A stretch of 49,134 bases of DNA from Oscillospiraceae bacterium. GTDB taxonomy: Bacteria; Bacillota; Clostridia; Oscillospirales; Oscillospiraceae. The notes beneath the pieces were generated by a model. The model made no database searches. It worked only from the letters and a program-made list of their open reading frames with translations, and was not told the DNA's origin. The stretch's first letter is position 1. Every line of letters begins with the position of its first letter. Both the position numbers and the translations under genes were made by a program. Below, in pieces: positions 1 through 8,006 of the stretch. The stretch covers positions 1 to 49,134 of the forward strand of contig SVLD01000012.1 of NCBI GenBank assembly GCA_015068125.1, read 5' to 3'.

Positions 1-7
1 TGTGTAG

Positions 8-78
8 GACAATATGCTTACCTCCGTGTAGTTTGATTGTGTGACAACTACATTTTACACTAAGGTTTGCATATTGTC
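8..78. repeat. Long imperfect inverted repeat (hairpin) at the left edge
   Basis: GACAATATGC at 8-17 is exactly complementary to GCATATTGTC at 69-78. Further inside, ACCT pairs with AGGT and GTGTA (26-30) with TACAC (56-60), so the 71 bases can fold into one long imperfect hairpin. A T-rich stretch follows on the plus strand, so it could end a transcript arriving from the left. It could also be a small mobile repeat. No open reading frame with a ribosome site is seen here. Confidence 0.5.
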
Positions 79-121
79 TTATTTTATTTTGGGCGTTGCA
101 CTTCGAATTATAACCTGCCCA

Positions 122-148
122 CCTCCCCTTACACAGGGGAGGCTTTTT
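122..148 (+). terminator. Hairpin with T tract, possibly a dispersed repeat
   Basis: CCTCCCC (122-128) pairs with GGGGAGG (136-142), followed by CTTTTT. The T run lies on the plus strand, so it would stop plus-strand transcripts from the left. It also sits just downstream of the serA stop on the minus strand, where there is no T run. Confidence 0.45.
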
Positions 149-156
149 CTGAGCAG

Positions 157-1320
157 CTACCGAATCTTCCTGACTCGCAGAACGCCATCCATTTGAGAAA
201 GGGTCTGGATCACATGGTCAGAAGCCGGGTCATCCAAATCCAGAATGGTGCAGGCATATTCCCCCCGGCTGCGGTTCACCAGATCGGAAATGTTGATATT
301 TTCCGATGCCACCACGCCGGTAAACCGGCTCAGGGCATTGGGGATATTGCGGTGCAGGATCACGATCCGTCCAGCCTTGGTGCAGATACCCATATCGCAG
401 TTGGGGAAATTTACGGAGTTGACGATATTGCCGTTTTCCAGATAATTCATCACCTGCCGGACGGCCATTCTGGCGCAGTTATCCTCGGATTCCTCGGTGG
501 ATGCGCCCAAATGGGGAATGGCGATGACACCGGGCATGCTTGCGGTGCGGTCGTTGGGGAAATCCGTCACATACCGGGAAACCACGCCCTTTTGCAGCGC
601 TGCTTCCAGCGCATCGTCATCCACCAGCTTATCCCGGGCGAAATTCAGCAGGATCATGCCGGGCTTCATCTGGGAAAAGGCGGCATCATCGATCATCTTT
701 TCCGTGTCCTTCACCAGAGGCACATGCAGCGAAATGATATCGCAGTTGGCATAGATCTCCTCCCGGGTCTTTACGGGATGGATCCGGCTGTCCAGGTGCC
801 AGGCCGCATCAATGGAAATATAGGGGTCGCAGCCGTAGACCTCCATGCCCAGCTTCACCGCCGCATTGGCCAGGGGGCCGCCGATGGCGCCCAAGCCGAT
901 GATACCCAGCTTTTTCCCCAGGATCTCATGGCCGGCGAACTTGCTCTTTTCCTTTTCCACCAGCTTGGCAACATCCTTCTGATCCGCCACGGACTTCACC
1001 CACTGGATGCCTCCCACGATGTCCCGGCAGCCCAGAAGCATGCCGCACAGCGCCAGCTCCATAACGCCGTTGGCATTGGCACCGGGGGTGTTAAATACCA
1101 CCACACCGGCCTCGGCGCAGCGATCTAAGGGGATATTATTCACGCCGGCGCCGGCTCTGGCCACCGCCAGCAAGCCTTCCGGCAGAGCCAGATCATGCAT
1201 GGCAGCGCTGCGAACCAGAACCGCCTGGGCACTTTCCATATTGGGGGCGGTTTCGTAATTTTCTGTCCACAGAGCTGTACCCTTAGGGGAAATTTTATTC
1301 AGATAATGCACTTGATACAT
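157..1320 (-). CDS. serA: D-3-phosphoglycerate dehydrogenase, short ACT-domain form
   Basis: Oxidises 3-phosphoglycerate to 3-phosphohydroxypyruvate with NAD, the first step of serine synthesis in the cytoplasm. The NAD-binding loop GLGAIGG is visible in mid-protein. The substrate arginine lies in NFARDKLVDD, the catalytic histidine in PHLGASTEES, and an ACT domain occupies about the last 75 residues. At 387 residues it is the short type without the extra middle domain. I start it at the ATG at 1320 because GGAAGG lies 8 bases upstream; a GTG at 1329 would overlap that site. It follows serC by about 20 bases, so the two are an operon. The position that is normally the catalytic Glu reads as Asp (DFPND) by eye, and the loop after the Arg is unusual (D instead of G). 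Confidence 0.93.
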   Translation of the reverse strand: MYQVHYLNKISPKGTALWTENYETAPNMESAQAVLVRSAAMHDLALPEGLLAVARAGAGVNNIPLDRCAEAGVVVFNTPGANANGVMELALCGMLLGCRDIVGGIQWVKSVADQKDVAKLVEKEKSKFAGHEILGKKLGIIGLGAIGGPLANAAVKLGMEVYGCDPYISIDAAWHLDSRIHPVKTREEIYANCDIISLHVPLVKDTEKMIDDAAFSQMKPGMILLNFARDKLVDDDALEAALQKGVVSRYVTDFPNDRTASMPGVIAIPHLGASTEESEDNCARMAVRQVMNYLENGNIVNSVNFPNCDMGICTKAGRIVILHRNIPNALSRFTGVVASENINISDLVNRSRGEYACTILDLDDPASDHVIQTLSQMDGVLRVRKIR

Positions 1321-1341
1321 AGAAAACACCTTCCATCGGGA

Positions 1342-2424
1342 TTAGGGATCGTTCTTTTCAAAGTTTTCCATAAAGCGAACCAAAGCCTCTACGCCGGCCT
1401 TGGGCATGGCATTGTAAATACTGGCCCGCATACCACCCACAGTGCGGTGCCCCTTTAAATTCAGCAGGCCGGCAGCCGTCGCCGCCTTAACAAAGGCTTC
1501 ATCCTTCTCAGCAGAGCCGGTAATGAAGGGCACATTCATCAGCGAACGATCCTTCTTCTCCACCGTACCCTGAAACAGGCGGCTGCTGTCTAAGTAGTCA
1601 TACAGCAGCTTGGCTTTTTCTACATTATGGGCTTTGATAGCCTCCAGGCCACCCATCTGCTTCAGCCACTGGAACACCAAGCCGCAAATGTAAATGCCAT
1701 AGGCCGGCGGGGTATTGTACATAGAGCCGTTGTCGGCATGGGTCTTGTAGCGCAGCATGGTGGGCGTGCCGGGGAGCACATCCTCGGTGATGAGGTCCTC
1801 CCGGATAATGGCGATAACCACACCGGCAGGGCCGATATTCTTCTGGGCGCCGCCATAGAGCATACCATACTTGCTGACATCCACCGGCTCGGATAGGAAG
1901 CAGGACGACACATCCGCCACCAGGGGCTTGCCCTTGGTATCCGGCAGCTGCCAGAACTTGGTGCCGTAGATGGTATTGTTCTCGCAAATATAGACATAAT
2001 CCGCGTTTTCACTGATAGGAAGATCCCGGCAGTCCGGAATGTAGGAAAAGGTCTTATCGGCGGAGGATGCCACAGCGTTGGCCTGGCCGTAGAGATTTGC
2101 CTCCTGCCATGCCTTTTTCGCCCACTGGCCGGTGATGATATAGTCCGCCACCTTGTTCTTCATCAGGTTCATGGGTACCATGGCAAACTGCTGAGAAGCG
2201 CCACCCTGAAGGAACAGCACCTTATAGTTATCGGGGATGCCCATCAGCTCCCGCAGATTTGCCTCAGCGGTATCGATGATTTTCTGATAGGTCTTGGAGC
2301 GGTGGCTCATTTCCATAACGGACATACCGCTGCCCTGGTAATCCAGCATTTCGGCTGCCGCCTGCTGTAAGACCGCTTCCGGAAGCACTGCCGGACCGGC
2401 GGAAAAGTTATAAACTCTGGACAT
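1342..2424 (-). CDS. serC: Phosphoserine aminotransferase
   Basis: PLP-dependent transfer of the amino group from glutamate to 3-phosphohydroxypyruvate, the second step of serine synthesis; it also fits the SerC role in vitamin B6 synthesis in some bacteria. The protein begins MSRVYNFSAGPA, typical of SerC, and is 360 residues, the usual length. The PLP lysine is Lys195 in GGAQKNIGPAG. The ATG at 2424 has GGAGGG five to ten bases upstream; the reading frame is open further upstream but has no such site. It is the first gene of a serC-serA operon. The phosphoserine phosphatase is not in this window. Confidence 0.96.
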   Translation of the reverse strand: MSRVYNFSAGPAVLPEAVLQQAAAEMLDYQGSGMSVMEMSHRSKTYQKIIDTAEANLRELMGIPDNYKVLFLQGGASQQFAMVPMNLMKNKVADYIITGQWAKKAWQEANLYGQANAVASSADKTFSYIPDCRDLPISENADYVYICENNTIYGTKFWQLPDTKGKPLVADVSSCFLSEPVDVSKYGMLYGGAQKNIGPAGVVIAIIREDLITEDVLPGTPTMLRYKTHADNGSMYNTPPAYGIYICGLVFQWLKQMGGLEAIKAHNVEKAKLLYDYLDSSRLFQGTVEKKDRSLMNVPFITGSAEKDEAFVKAATAAGLLNLKGHRTVGGMRASIYNAMPKAGVEALVRFMENFEKNDP

Positions 2425-2510
2425 AAAAATCCCTCCTGTTGCCTTTTGCAGTCTATGCATCATTTCCAGTTTTTGTGTATGTGCAGGAAACAAATGTATA
2501 TATAGTGTGT

Positions 2511-2539
2511 ATGATACCACTTTCTTGGCAGAATAGCAA
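2511..2539 (-). promoter_or_regulatory. Sigma-A promoter of serC-serA
   Basis: Read on the minus strand: TTGCTA (2534-2539), a 17-base spacer, then TATCAT (2511-2516). This gives a leader of roughly 80 bases before serC. Confidence 0.6.
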
Positions 2540-2563
2540 GAGTAAAAACCGCCAATCTTTGCA

Positions 2564-2590
2564 TAAAAAAAGAGCAAACCTCTTGCTCCC
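2564..2590 (-). terminator. Hairpin with seven T's upstream of the serC promoter
   Basis: On the minus strand GAGCAA and TTGCTC pair around a five-base loop, followed by seven T's, the form of an intrinsic terminator. It lies upstream of the serC promoter and overlaps the -35 of the divergent reductase promoter. It may shield serC from antisense transcription of the reductase gene, or be an operator. Confidence 0.45.
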
Positions 2591-2611
2591 TGAACAAAAA
2601 AGAAGTATAGT
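2583..2611 (+). promoter_or_regulatory. Sigma-A promoter of the aldo/keto reductase
   Basis: TTGCTC (2583-2588), 17 bases, TATAGT (2606-2611). The predicted start of transcription is only about 20 bases from the ATG, so the leader is very short. Confidence 0.55.
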
Positions 2612-2636
2612 TAAGAAAAAACGGAGGTGCTGCGCC

Positions 2637-3647
2637 ATGGAATACCGCATTTTAGGCAAAACCGGACTGAAAATTTCCCGGATGGGCTTCGGAGGAATCC
2701 CCATTCAGCGGATCGACGCCGAGGGCACAAAGCAGCTCATGCACAAGCTGCTTTCCGCAGGAATCAATTACATCGATACCGCCCGGGGCTATACCGTCAG
2801 CGAAGAATATTTGGGCTATGGTTTAGAGGGCATCCGCCAGCATTTTATTCTGGCCACCAAAAGTATGTCCCGGGACAAAGCCGGCATGGAAAAGGATATC
2901 GCTATCAGTCTGAAAAATCTGCGGACAGATTACATCGACCTTTACCAGATCCACAACCCCAACGCCGCCCAGCTGGAGCAGGTCATGGCTCCCGGAGGTG
3001 CTCTGGAGGCGCTGCGGGAAGCCAAAGCTGCCGGCAAGATCGGTCATATCGGCATTACGCTGCACAGCGCGGAGCTGTTTGAACAGTGCGTGGAGCTCAG
3101 TTGGGTGGAAACCATCATGTTCCCCTACAACATTGTGGAAACCCAAGGCGAAGCCACGATTCACAAGTGTGCCGAGAAGAATATCGGCTTTATCTGCATG
3201 AAACCCCTGGCCGGCGGCGCCATTGAGGACGCTACCCTGGCGATGCGCTTCGTGGCTGCCAACCCGGATGTGTCCGTTGTGATCCCCGGCATGGCAGAAG
3301 AATCGGAACTGGCGCAGAATATTGCCGCTATGGAAAATACTTCTCCCCTGTCCCCGGCAGAGCTGGAACAAATCCAGGCTCTCCGCAACACCCTGGGCAC
3401 CCATTTCTGCCGCCGGTGCAATTACTGCGCACCCTGCTCCGTTGGAATCAACATTCCTATGGTGCTGCTGGTGGAGGGCTATTTCACCCGCTACGGCCTG
3501 ACGGACTGGGCAAAAGCCCGCTACGCCGGCATGGAGAAAAAGGCAAAGGACTGCGTGGAATGCGGTTTGTGCGAAAGCCGCTGTCCCTATCAGCTTCCCA
3601 TCCGGGAGTTACTGAAGGCCGCATCCCAAAAGCTGGATACGCAATAA
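2637..3647 (+). CDS. Aldo/keto reductase with C-terminal 4Fe-4S clusters
   Basis: A TIM-barrel aldo/keto reductase of 336 residues. The catalytic tetrad can be read as Asp47 (YIDTARGY), Tyr52, Lys75 (LATKS) and His106 (QIHNP). The C-terminal quarter carries two cysteine groups, CRRCNYCAPC and CVECGLCESRCP, typical of ferredoxin-like 4Fe-4S binding. This fusion is common in anaerobic Clostridia; the substrate is not known. The ATG at 2637 is preceded by CGGAGG. It is transcribed away from serC and stands alone. I infer electron transfer between the clusters and the barrel cofactor, not a specific reaction. Confidence 0.88.
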   Translation: MEYRILGKTGLKISRMGFGGIPIQRIDAEGTKQLMHKLLSAGINYIDTARGYTVSEEYLGYGLEGIRQHFILATKSMSRDKAGMEKDIAISLKNLRTDYIDLYQIHNPNAAQLEQVMAPGGALEALREAKAAGKIGHIGITLHSAELFEQCVELSWVETIMFPYNIVETQGEATIHKCAEKNIGFICMKPLAGGAIEDATLAMRFVAANPDVSVVIPGMAEESELAQNIAAMENTSPLSPAELEQIQALRNTLGTHFCRRCNYCAPCSVGINIPMVLLVEGYFTRYGLTDWAKARYAGMEKKAKDCVECGLCESRCPYQLPIRELLKAASQKLDTQ

Positions 3648-3673
3648 GCGCAATCTCTCCGATCGGCAGAATC

Positions 3674-3702
3674 TGTAGGGGCGATCATCGATCGCCCCTA
3701 CA
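3674..3702. repeat. 29-bp perfect palindromic repeat beginning TGTAGGGGCG
   Basis: TGTAGGGGCGATC (3674-3686) and its exact complement (3690-3702) flank a three-base loop. The ends resemble the TGTAGGGACC ends of the repeat at 17560-17628, so it looks like a minimal member of a dispersed family. Confidence 0.6.
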
Positions 3703-3732
3703 TTCACAGATTGTAGACACTTGCATAATTAC

Positions 3733-3765
3733 AGGGCGTGTTACTTCATTGAAGCAACACGCCCT
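3733..3765. terminator. Hairpin between convergent genes
   Basis: AGGGCGTGTT (3733-3742) pairs with AACACGCCCT (3756-3765), with CTTCA/TGAAG extending the stem. The T run on either strand is short. It sits between the reductase and the CofE-like gene, which converge, so it probably ends one or both transcripts. Confidence 0.5.
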
Positions 3766-3771
3766 TTGTGA

Positions 3772-4959
3772 TTACATAGTATAGTTATCGAAGTAGCCCT
3801 GAACCAGGATAATGGGGGTGCCCTTATCGCCGGAGCCGGAGGTCAGGTCGCACAGAGAGCCGATCAGGTCCGTCAGCCGCCGGGGTGTGGTGCCCTGGGA
3901 GGCCATAGTGCCGGCCACATCGCCCTTTTCCCGGATCCGCTGCTCAATGGCCTGCTTCAGCGCTTCGCCGCTGAGGTCAGCAAAATCATTGTCCGCCAGG
4001 TACTTCAGCTTCAGCTCGTTGGGGGTGCCCTCCAGGCCGGGGGTGTTTGCCACGGAAACGCTGGGGTCAGCCAGCTCCCAGATCTTGCCAACCGGATCCT
4101 TAAATGCGCCGTCGCCATAGACCATAACTTCAATATGCTTGCCGGTGGCATCCAGGAAACGCTTCTGGATATCCATCACCAGGTCGGTGCATTCCTTGGG
4201 GAAGAGCTTGATCTTGTCCTCGGTGGACTTGTTGGAGCCCAGCAGGCCAAACTTCTCGTTATAGCCGCTGCCATCCACACTGGCGTTCAGGATATCATCC
4301 AGGCCGCAGACGGTTTCCGCTCCATTTTCCCGGAGGATCCGCTTGGTACGCACCCGGCTGTGGATATCGCAGGTCAGGATATTCTTGGTGTAGTTCAAAA
4401 TCACCCGGGGGTTATTGGCAAAGATGATCTCCGCCTCAGCGCCGCATTCCCGGATCAGATCGCCATAGTACTGCACATAATCCACCATGGTAAAGGGATG
4501 GCGGTTTTCGCCGAAGAGCTGGCGGTACTTTTCCTCCGTCAGCACATCGCTGTAAGGATTGACGCCGGCTGCGTCCAGCTGATCCAGGCTTACCAGCTCA
4601 TTGCCCACCTCGTCGGAGGGATAGCTCAGCATCAGCACGATCTTCTTGGCGCCCTTAGCGATGCCCCGGAGGCAGATCGCAAAGCGGTTGCGGGACAGGA
4701 TGGGGAAAATCACGCCCACAGTCTCGCCGCCCAGCTTATTACGCACATCCTTGGCGATGGCATCGATATGCGCGTAGTTGCCCTGGGCTCTGGCAACCAC
4801 GGATTCGGTAACAGCTACCACATCCCGGTCGTTCAGGCTGAAGCCCTCGCTGGCAGCAGCATCCAAAACGCTGTCTACCACGATTTTTGCCAGATCGTCA
4901 CCCTCCCGGATGATGGGGCAGCGAATACCTCTGGATGTGGTTCCGACTTTTCTTTCCAT
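3772..4959 (-). CDS. CofE-like (F420-0:glutamate ligase fold) protein, substrate unknown
   Basis: 395 residues. The N-terminal part shows the CofE-family pattern DRDVVAVTESVVARAQG, followed by NRFAICLRGIAKGA. CofE adds glutamate to coenzyme F420-0 in methanogens and actinobacteria. The protein here is longer than the roughly 250-residue archaeal enzyme, with extra sequence (about 130-270) and an unrecognised C-terminus. No other F420 gene is in the window, so the ligase fold is supported but the substrate is not. The ATG at 4959 has GAGG upstream. Transcribed alone from its own promoter (5017-5045), with an 8-bp hairpin in its leader (4976-4995). Confidence 0.7.
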   Translation of the reverse strand: MERKVGTTSRGIRCPIIREGDDLAKIVVDSVLDAAASEGFSLNDRDVVAVTESVVARAQGNYAHIDAIAKDVRNKLGGETVGVIFPILSRNRFAICLRGIAKGAKKIVLMLSYPSDEVGNELVSLDQLDAAGVNPYSDVLTEEKYRQLFGENRHPFTMVDYVQYYGDLIRECGAEAEIIFANNPRVILNYTKNILTCDIHSRVRTKRILRENGAETVCGLDDILNASVDGSGYNEKFGLLGSNKSTEDKIKLFPKECTDLVMDIQKRFLDATGKHIEVMVYGDGAFKDPVGKIWELADPSVSVANTPGLEGTPNELKLKYLADNDFADLSGEALKQAIEQRIREKGDVAGTMASQGTTPRRLTDLIGSLCDLTSGSGDKGTPIILVQGYFDNYTM

Positions 4960-4975
4960 GATAAAACCTCATTTC

Positions 4976-4995
4976 CCGGAGAACCCATTCTCCGG
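4976..4995 (-). promoter_or_regulatory. Leader hairpin just upstream of the CofE-like gene
   Basis: CCGGAGAA and TTCTCCGG pair perfectly around a four-base loop, immediately upstream of the ribosome site. It could affect translation, but no regulator is apparent. Confidence 0.3.
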
Positions 4996-5016
4996 ACCAA
5001 AATTCAAGACATGAAT

Positions 5017-5045
5017 GTTATACCGCAAATCAGCAGATTTTTCAA
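5017..5045 (-). promoter_or_regulatory. Promoter of the CofE-like gene
   Basis: On the minus strand TTGAAA (5040-5045), 17 bases, TATAAC (5017-5022). Confidence 0.5.
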
Positions 5046-5091
5046 TAGTTTTTTTCATTTTCCGAGAAGAAATCTGCCAATACATAGGCAC

Positions 5092-5120
5092 TTGTAAAAT
5101 TTGTTGAAAAATGTTATACT
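5092..5120 (+). promoter_or_regulatory. Promoter of trkA-trkH
   Basis: TTGTAA (5092-5097), 17 bases, TATACT (5115-5120), about 30 bases before the trkA ATG. Confidence 0.6.
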
Positions 5121-5151
5121 GATAGAAATATTCCTGCTCAGGAGGCATTTT

Positions 5152-6510
5152 ATGCACATTATCATTGCAGGCGACGGAAAAGTCGGCTCCAATCTTGCCC
5201 GGCAGCTTTCCGCGGAGAATCACGATATCACCCTTATCGACAATAACCACAGCGTCCTCAGCGCCAGTGTGGAACGGATGGATGTTATGGCTGTTCACGG
5301 CAACTGCGCTTCCATGGATGTGCTGCTTCAGGCAGGTGTCAAGGAAGCGGAGCTTCTCATCGCCGCCACCAGTGCCGATGAGATCAATCTGCTCTGCTGC
5401 ACCACTGCCCACGGCATCAACCCCAAGCTGCATACCATTGCCCGGATCCGCAACCCGGAATACACCGAGCAGATTTTTGCCATGCGGAATGTGTTTGCCC
5501 TGTCCATGAGCATCAACCCGGAAAAGCAGGCCGCCACAGAAATCGCCCGACTGCTGAAATACCCGGGCTTCCTCCGGAGAGATACCTTTGCCAAAGGCCG
5601 TGTGGAGATCGTGGAACTGCGGATCGATGCCAGTCACAAGCTCTGCGATGTTTCCCTGGCAGACCTGCCCGGCGTGGTAGGCTGTAAGGTGCTTGTCTGC
5701 GCTGTTCTGCGCAATGGCACCGCTGTCGCTCCCGGCGGTAACTTTGTCCTGCGGGAGGGCGACCGCATTTTCGTCACCGCCCCCACCCAAAATCTGACCA
5801 CCCTGCTGAAAAATCTGGGTGTTCTCACCCGTCGCGCCCGGCGGGTCACCCTCTGCGGCGGCGGCCGGGTCAGCTATTACCTGGCCTCACAGCTGGATAA
5901 AGAGGGCGTGGCTGTGCAGATCATCGACAACGACTACAAGCGCTGCGTGGAATTGGCCGAGCAGCTTCCCAATGTTTCCGTCATCCACGGCGACGCCACC
6001 GACCAGAACCTGCTGGAAGTGGAGGGGCTTGCCAAGTGCGACGCCCTGGTGTCCCTTACCGGTATGGACGAGCTGAATATGATTATCTCCCTCTATGCCA
6101 AATCCCAGGGTATTCCCCAGGTTATCACCAAGCTGGGTCACGCGGAAAACCGCAGTATCATCGACAGCCTTGCCCTGGGCAGCATCGTTTGCCCCAAGGA
6201 CCTTTGCTGTAACAATATTATCCGCTATGTCCGGGCCATGCAGAACCAGACCGGCGCCGCCATTTCCCTGCACACCATCGCCGACGGCCAGGCCGAGGCC
6301 GTGGAATTTCTGGTGGACGAGCACACCCTGCACTGCGATACGCCGCTGAAAGAGCTGAAGCTGAAGCCCAATGTGCTCATCGCCTGCATCTCCCAGGGCA
6401 GCAAGACCGAGATTCCCAACGGTAACTCCACCTTCCGCAAAGGTGATTACCTGGTGGTGGTCACCAGCGGCCGGGGGATCCTACACCAGCTCAACGACAT
6501 CTTTGCGTAA
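5152..6510 (+). CDS. trkA: Trk potassium uptake regulatory subunit TrkA
   Basis: Cytoplasmic NAD(H)-binding ring protein that gates the TrkH potassium channel. At 452 residues it has the usual duplicated build: RCK-N (about 1-125), RCK-C (about 140-220), then a second RCK-N (about 228-350) and RCK-C (about 370-450). The first nucleotide loop is AGDGKVGSN with GxGxxG intact. The second, CGGGRVS, lacks the third glycine. The ATG at 5152 has AGGAGG upstream; the frame is open further up but without a ribosome site. trkH begins 12 bases after its stop. Confidence 0.95.
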   Translation: MHIIIAGDGKVGSNLARQLSAENHDITLIDNNHSVLSASVERMDVMAVHGNCASMDVLLQAGVKEAELLIAATSADEINLLCCTTAHGINPKLHTIARIRNPEYTEQIFAMRNVFALSMSINPEKQAATEIARLLKYPGFLRRDTFAKGRVEIVELRIDASHKLCDVSLADLPGVVGCKVLVCAVLRNGTAVAPGGNFVLREGDRIFVTAPTQNLTTLLKNLGVLTRRARRVTLCGGGRVSYYLASQLDKEGVAVQIIDNDYKRCVELAEQLPNVSVIHGDATDQNLLEVEGLAKCDALVSLTGMDELNMIISLYAKSQGIPQVITKLGHAENRSIIDSLALGSIVCPKDLCCNNIIRYVRAMQNQTGAAISLHTIADGQAEAVEFLVDEHTLHCDTPLKELKLKPNVLIACISQGSKTEIPNGNSTFRKGDYLVVVTSGRGILHQLNDIFA

Positions 6511-6522
6511 GCGAGGTGGCTT

Positions 6523-7974
6523 ATGAACTATAAGATGATGGGAAGATTCCTTTCCCAAACCCTGTTTGTGGAAATGCTGTTTATGATCCCGGCGTTTCTC
6601 ATCAGCCTGTTTGCAGGCGAGGGCGCGGCATGGACGGCATTTCTGCTGACCATGGGCCTGATGTTCTTGGTCTGCGCGCTGCTTTATCTGCTTTGTAAGT
6701 CCGCCCCCAACGCACTGAATGCCAAGGAAGGCCTGGTCTGCGTCGGTATCAGCTGGATCGTAATGAGCTTGCTGGGCTGTCTGCCCTGTGTGCTCTCCCG
6801 GGCCATTCCCAATTACATCGACGCTTTTTTTGAAATCGTTTCCGGTTTTACCACCACCGGTGCCTCGGTGCTTGCCCGACCGGAGGATTTGCCCAAAGGT
6901 ATCCTCTACTGGCGCAGCTTCAGCCACTGGCTGGGCGGCATGGGTGTGCTGGTGTTCCTGCTGGCCCTGCAGCCCACAGAGGGTAATTCCGGCTTCACCA
7001 TGCACCTGCTCCGGGCAGAAAGCCCCGGCCCCAATGTAGGCAAGCTGGTGCCCAAAATGCGGAAAACCGCCACGATTCTCTATGTGATCTACATTGTTAT
7101 GACGGTGGCCAACGTGATTTTCCTGCTTTGTGGCGATATGCCTCTGTTTGACGCAGTCTGCACTGCCTATGGCACCGCCGGAACCGGCGGTTTCGGTGTC
7201 CGCAGCGATTCTCTGGCAGGTTACAGTCCCTACATACAAAATGTGACCACCGTGTTTATGTTGCTGTTCGGCGTCAATTTCAGTTGCTACTACCTTATGC
7301 TGCTGGGGCAGTTCAAGAGCGTATTTAAGGACGAAGAGCTGCGGCTGTACATTTTGATCGTAGCAGTCAGCATTGGTCTGATCGTTTGGAATCTGTGGGG
7401 GATTTACGGCAGTTTTGCCGAAACTCTGCGGCATTCCGCCTTCCAGGTCAGCTCCATCATCACCACCACCGGCTATTCCACCGCAGATTTCGACACTTGG
7501 CCCAGCTTTTCCAAAATGATCCTGATGGGCCTGATGATGATCGGCGCCTGTGCCGGCTCCACCGGCGGCGGCATAAAAGTAGCCAGAGTATTGCTGCTGT
7601 TTAAGAGCCTGCGGCGCAATATCCGCCAGGTTTCCCGTCCCAATTCCGTTCAGGTAGTCCGGAGCAACGGTCAGATCGTTGACGAAGCGGTTCTGCGGAA
7701 CACCAACGCATACCTGGCTGCCTATGTGATCATCATGGTCATCAGCGTGGTGCTGATTTCCCTGGACGGTTACGCCCCCACCACAAATATCTCCGCGGTA
7801 TTTGCCTGCTTCAATAATATCGGCCCCGGTCTGGAAGCCGTTGGGCCTACCTGTAACTTTGCCGGTTTCAGCGGGTTTTCCAAGATCATTCTCAGCATCG
7901 ATATGCTGGCCGGCAGACTGGAGATCTTCCCCATTTTGGTTCTCCTCTCCCGCCGCACCTGGAAGCACAGATAA
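6523..7974 (+). CDS. trkH: Trk potassium channel subunit TrkH
   Basis: Integral membrane potassium-translocating subunit, 483 residues, with hydrophobic segments over almost its whole length. The four selectivity-filter repeats can be read: TTTGAS (about 109-114), GTGGFGV (about 221-227), TTTGYS, and GSTGGGIK. It works with TrkA encoded just upstream. The start has GAGGTGG before the ATG. A strong hairpin terminator follows directly. Known family members take up potassium driven by membrane potential or sodium; which ion couples here cannot be told. Confidence 0.95.
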   Translation: MNYKMMGRFLSQTLFVEMLFMIPAFLISLFAGEGAAWTAFLLTMGLMFLVCALLYLLCKSAPNALNAKEGLVCVGISWIVMSLLGCLPCVLSRAIPNYIDAFFEIVSGFTTTGASVLARPEDLPKGILYWRSFSHWLGGMGVLVFLLALQPTEGNSGFTMHLLRAESPGPNVGKLVPKMRKTATILYVIYIVMTVANVIFLLCGDMPLFDAVCTAYGTAGTGGFGVRSDSLAGYSPYIQNVTTVFMLLFGVNFSCYYLMLLGQFKSVFKDEELRLYILIVAVSIGLIVWNLWGIYGSFAETLRHSAFQVSSIITTTGYSTADFDTWPSFSKMILMGLMMIGACAGSTGGGIKVARVLLLFKSLRRNIRQVSRPNSVQVVRSNGQIVDEAVLRNTNAYLAAYVIIMVISVVLISLDGYAPTTNISAVFACFNNIGPGLEAVGPTCNFAGFSGFSKIILSIDMLAGRLEIFPILVLLSRRTWKHR

Positions 7975-8004
7975 AAAACAGGACGCAAATGCGTCCTGTT
8001 TTTT
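7975..8004. terminator. Bidirectional terminator between trkH and DUF1846 gene
   Basis: AACAGGACGC pairs with GCGTCCTGTT, with A's before and T's after, so it serves both converging genes. Confidence 0.9.
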
Positions 8005-8006
8005 GA

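Noticed and set aside
2425..2636. A serine T-box leader before serC
   Set aside because: A terminator hairpin exists but lies upstream of a good serC promoter, and no T-box AGGGTGG-type or specifier sequence was found.
6481..7968. A 495-codon minus-strand open frame opposite trkH
   Set aside because: Gln/His/Gly-rich antisense translation; trkH with four filter motifs is the real gene.
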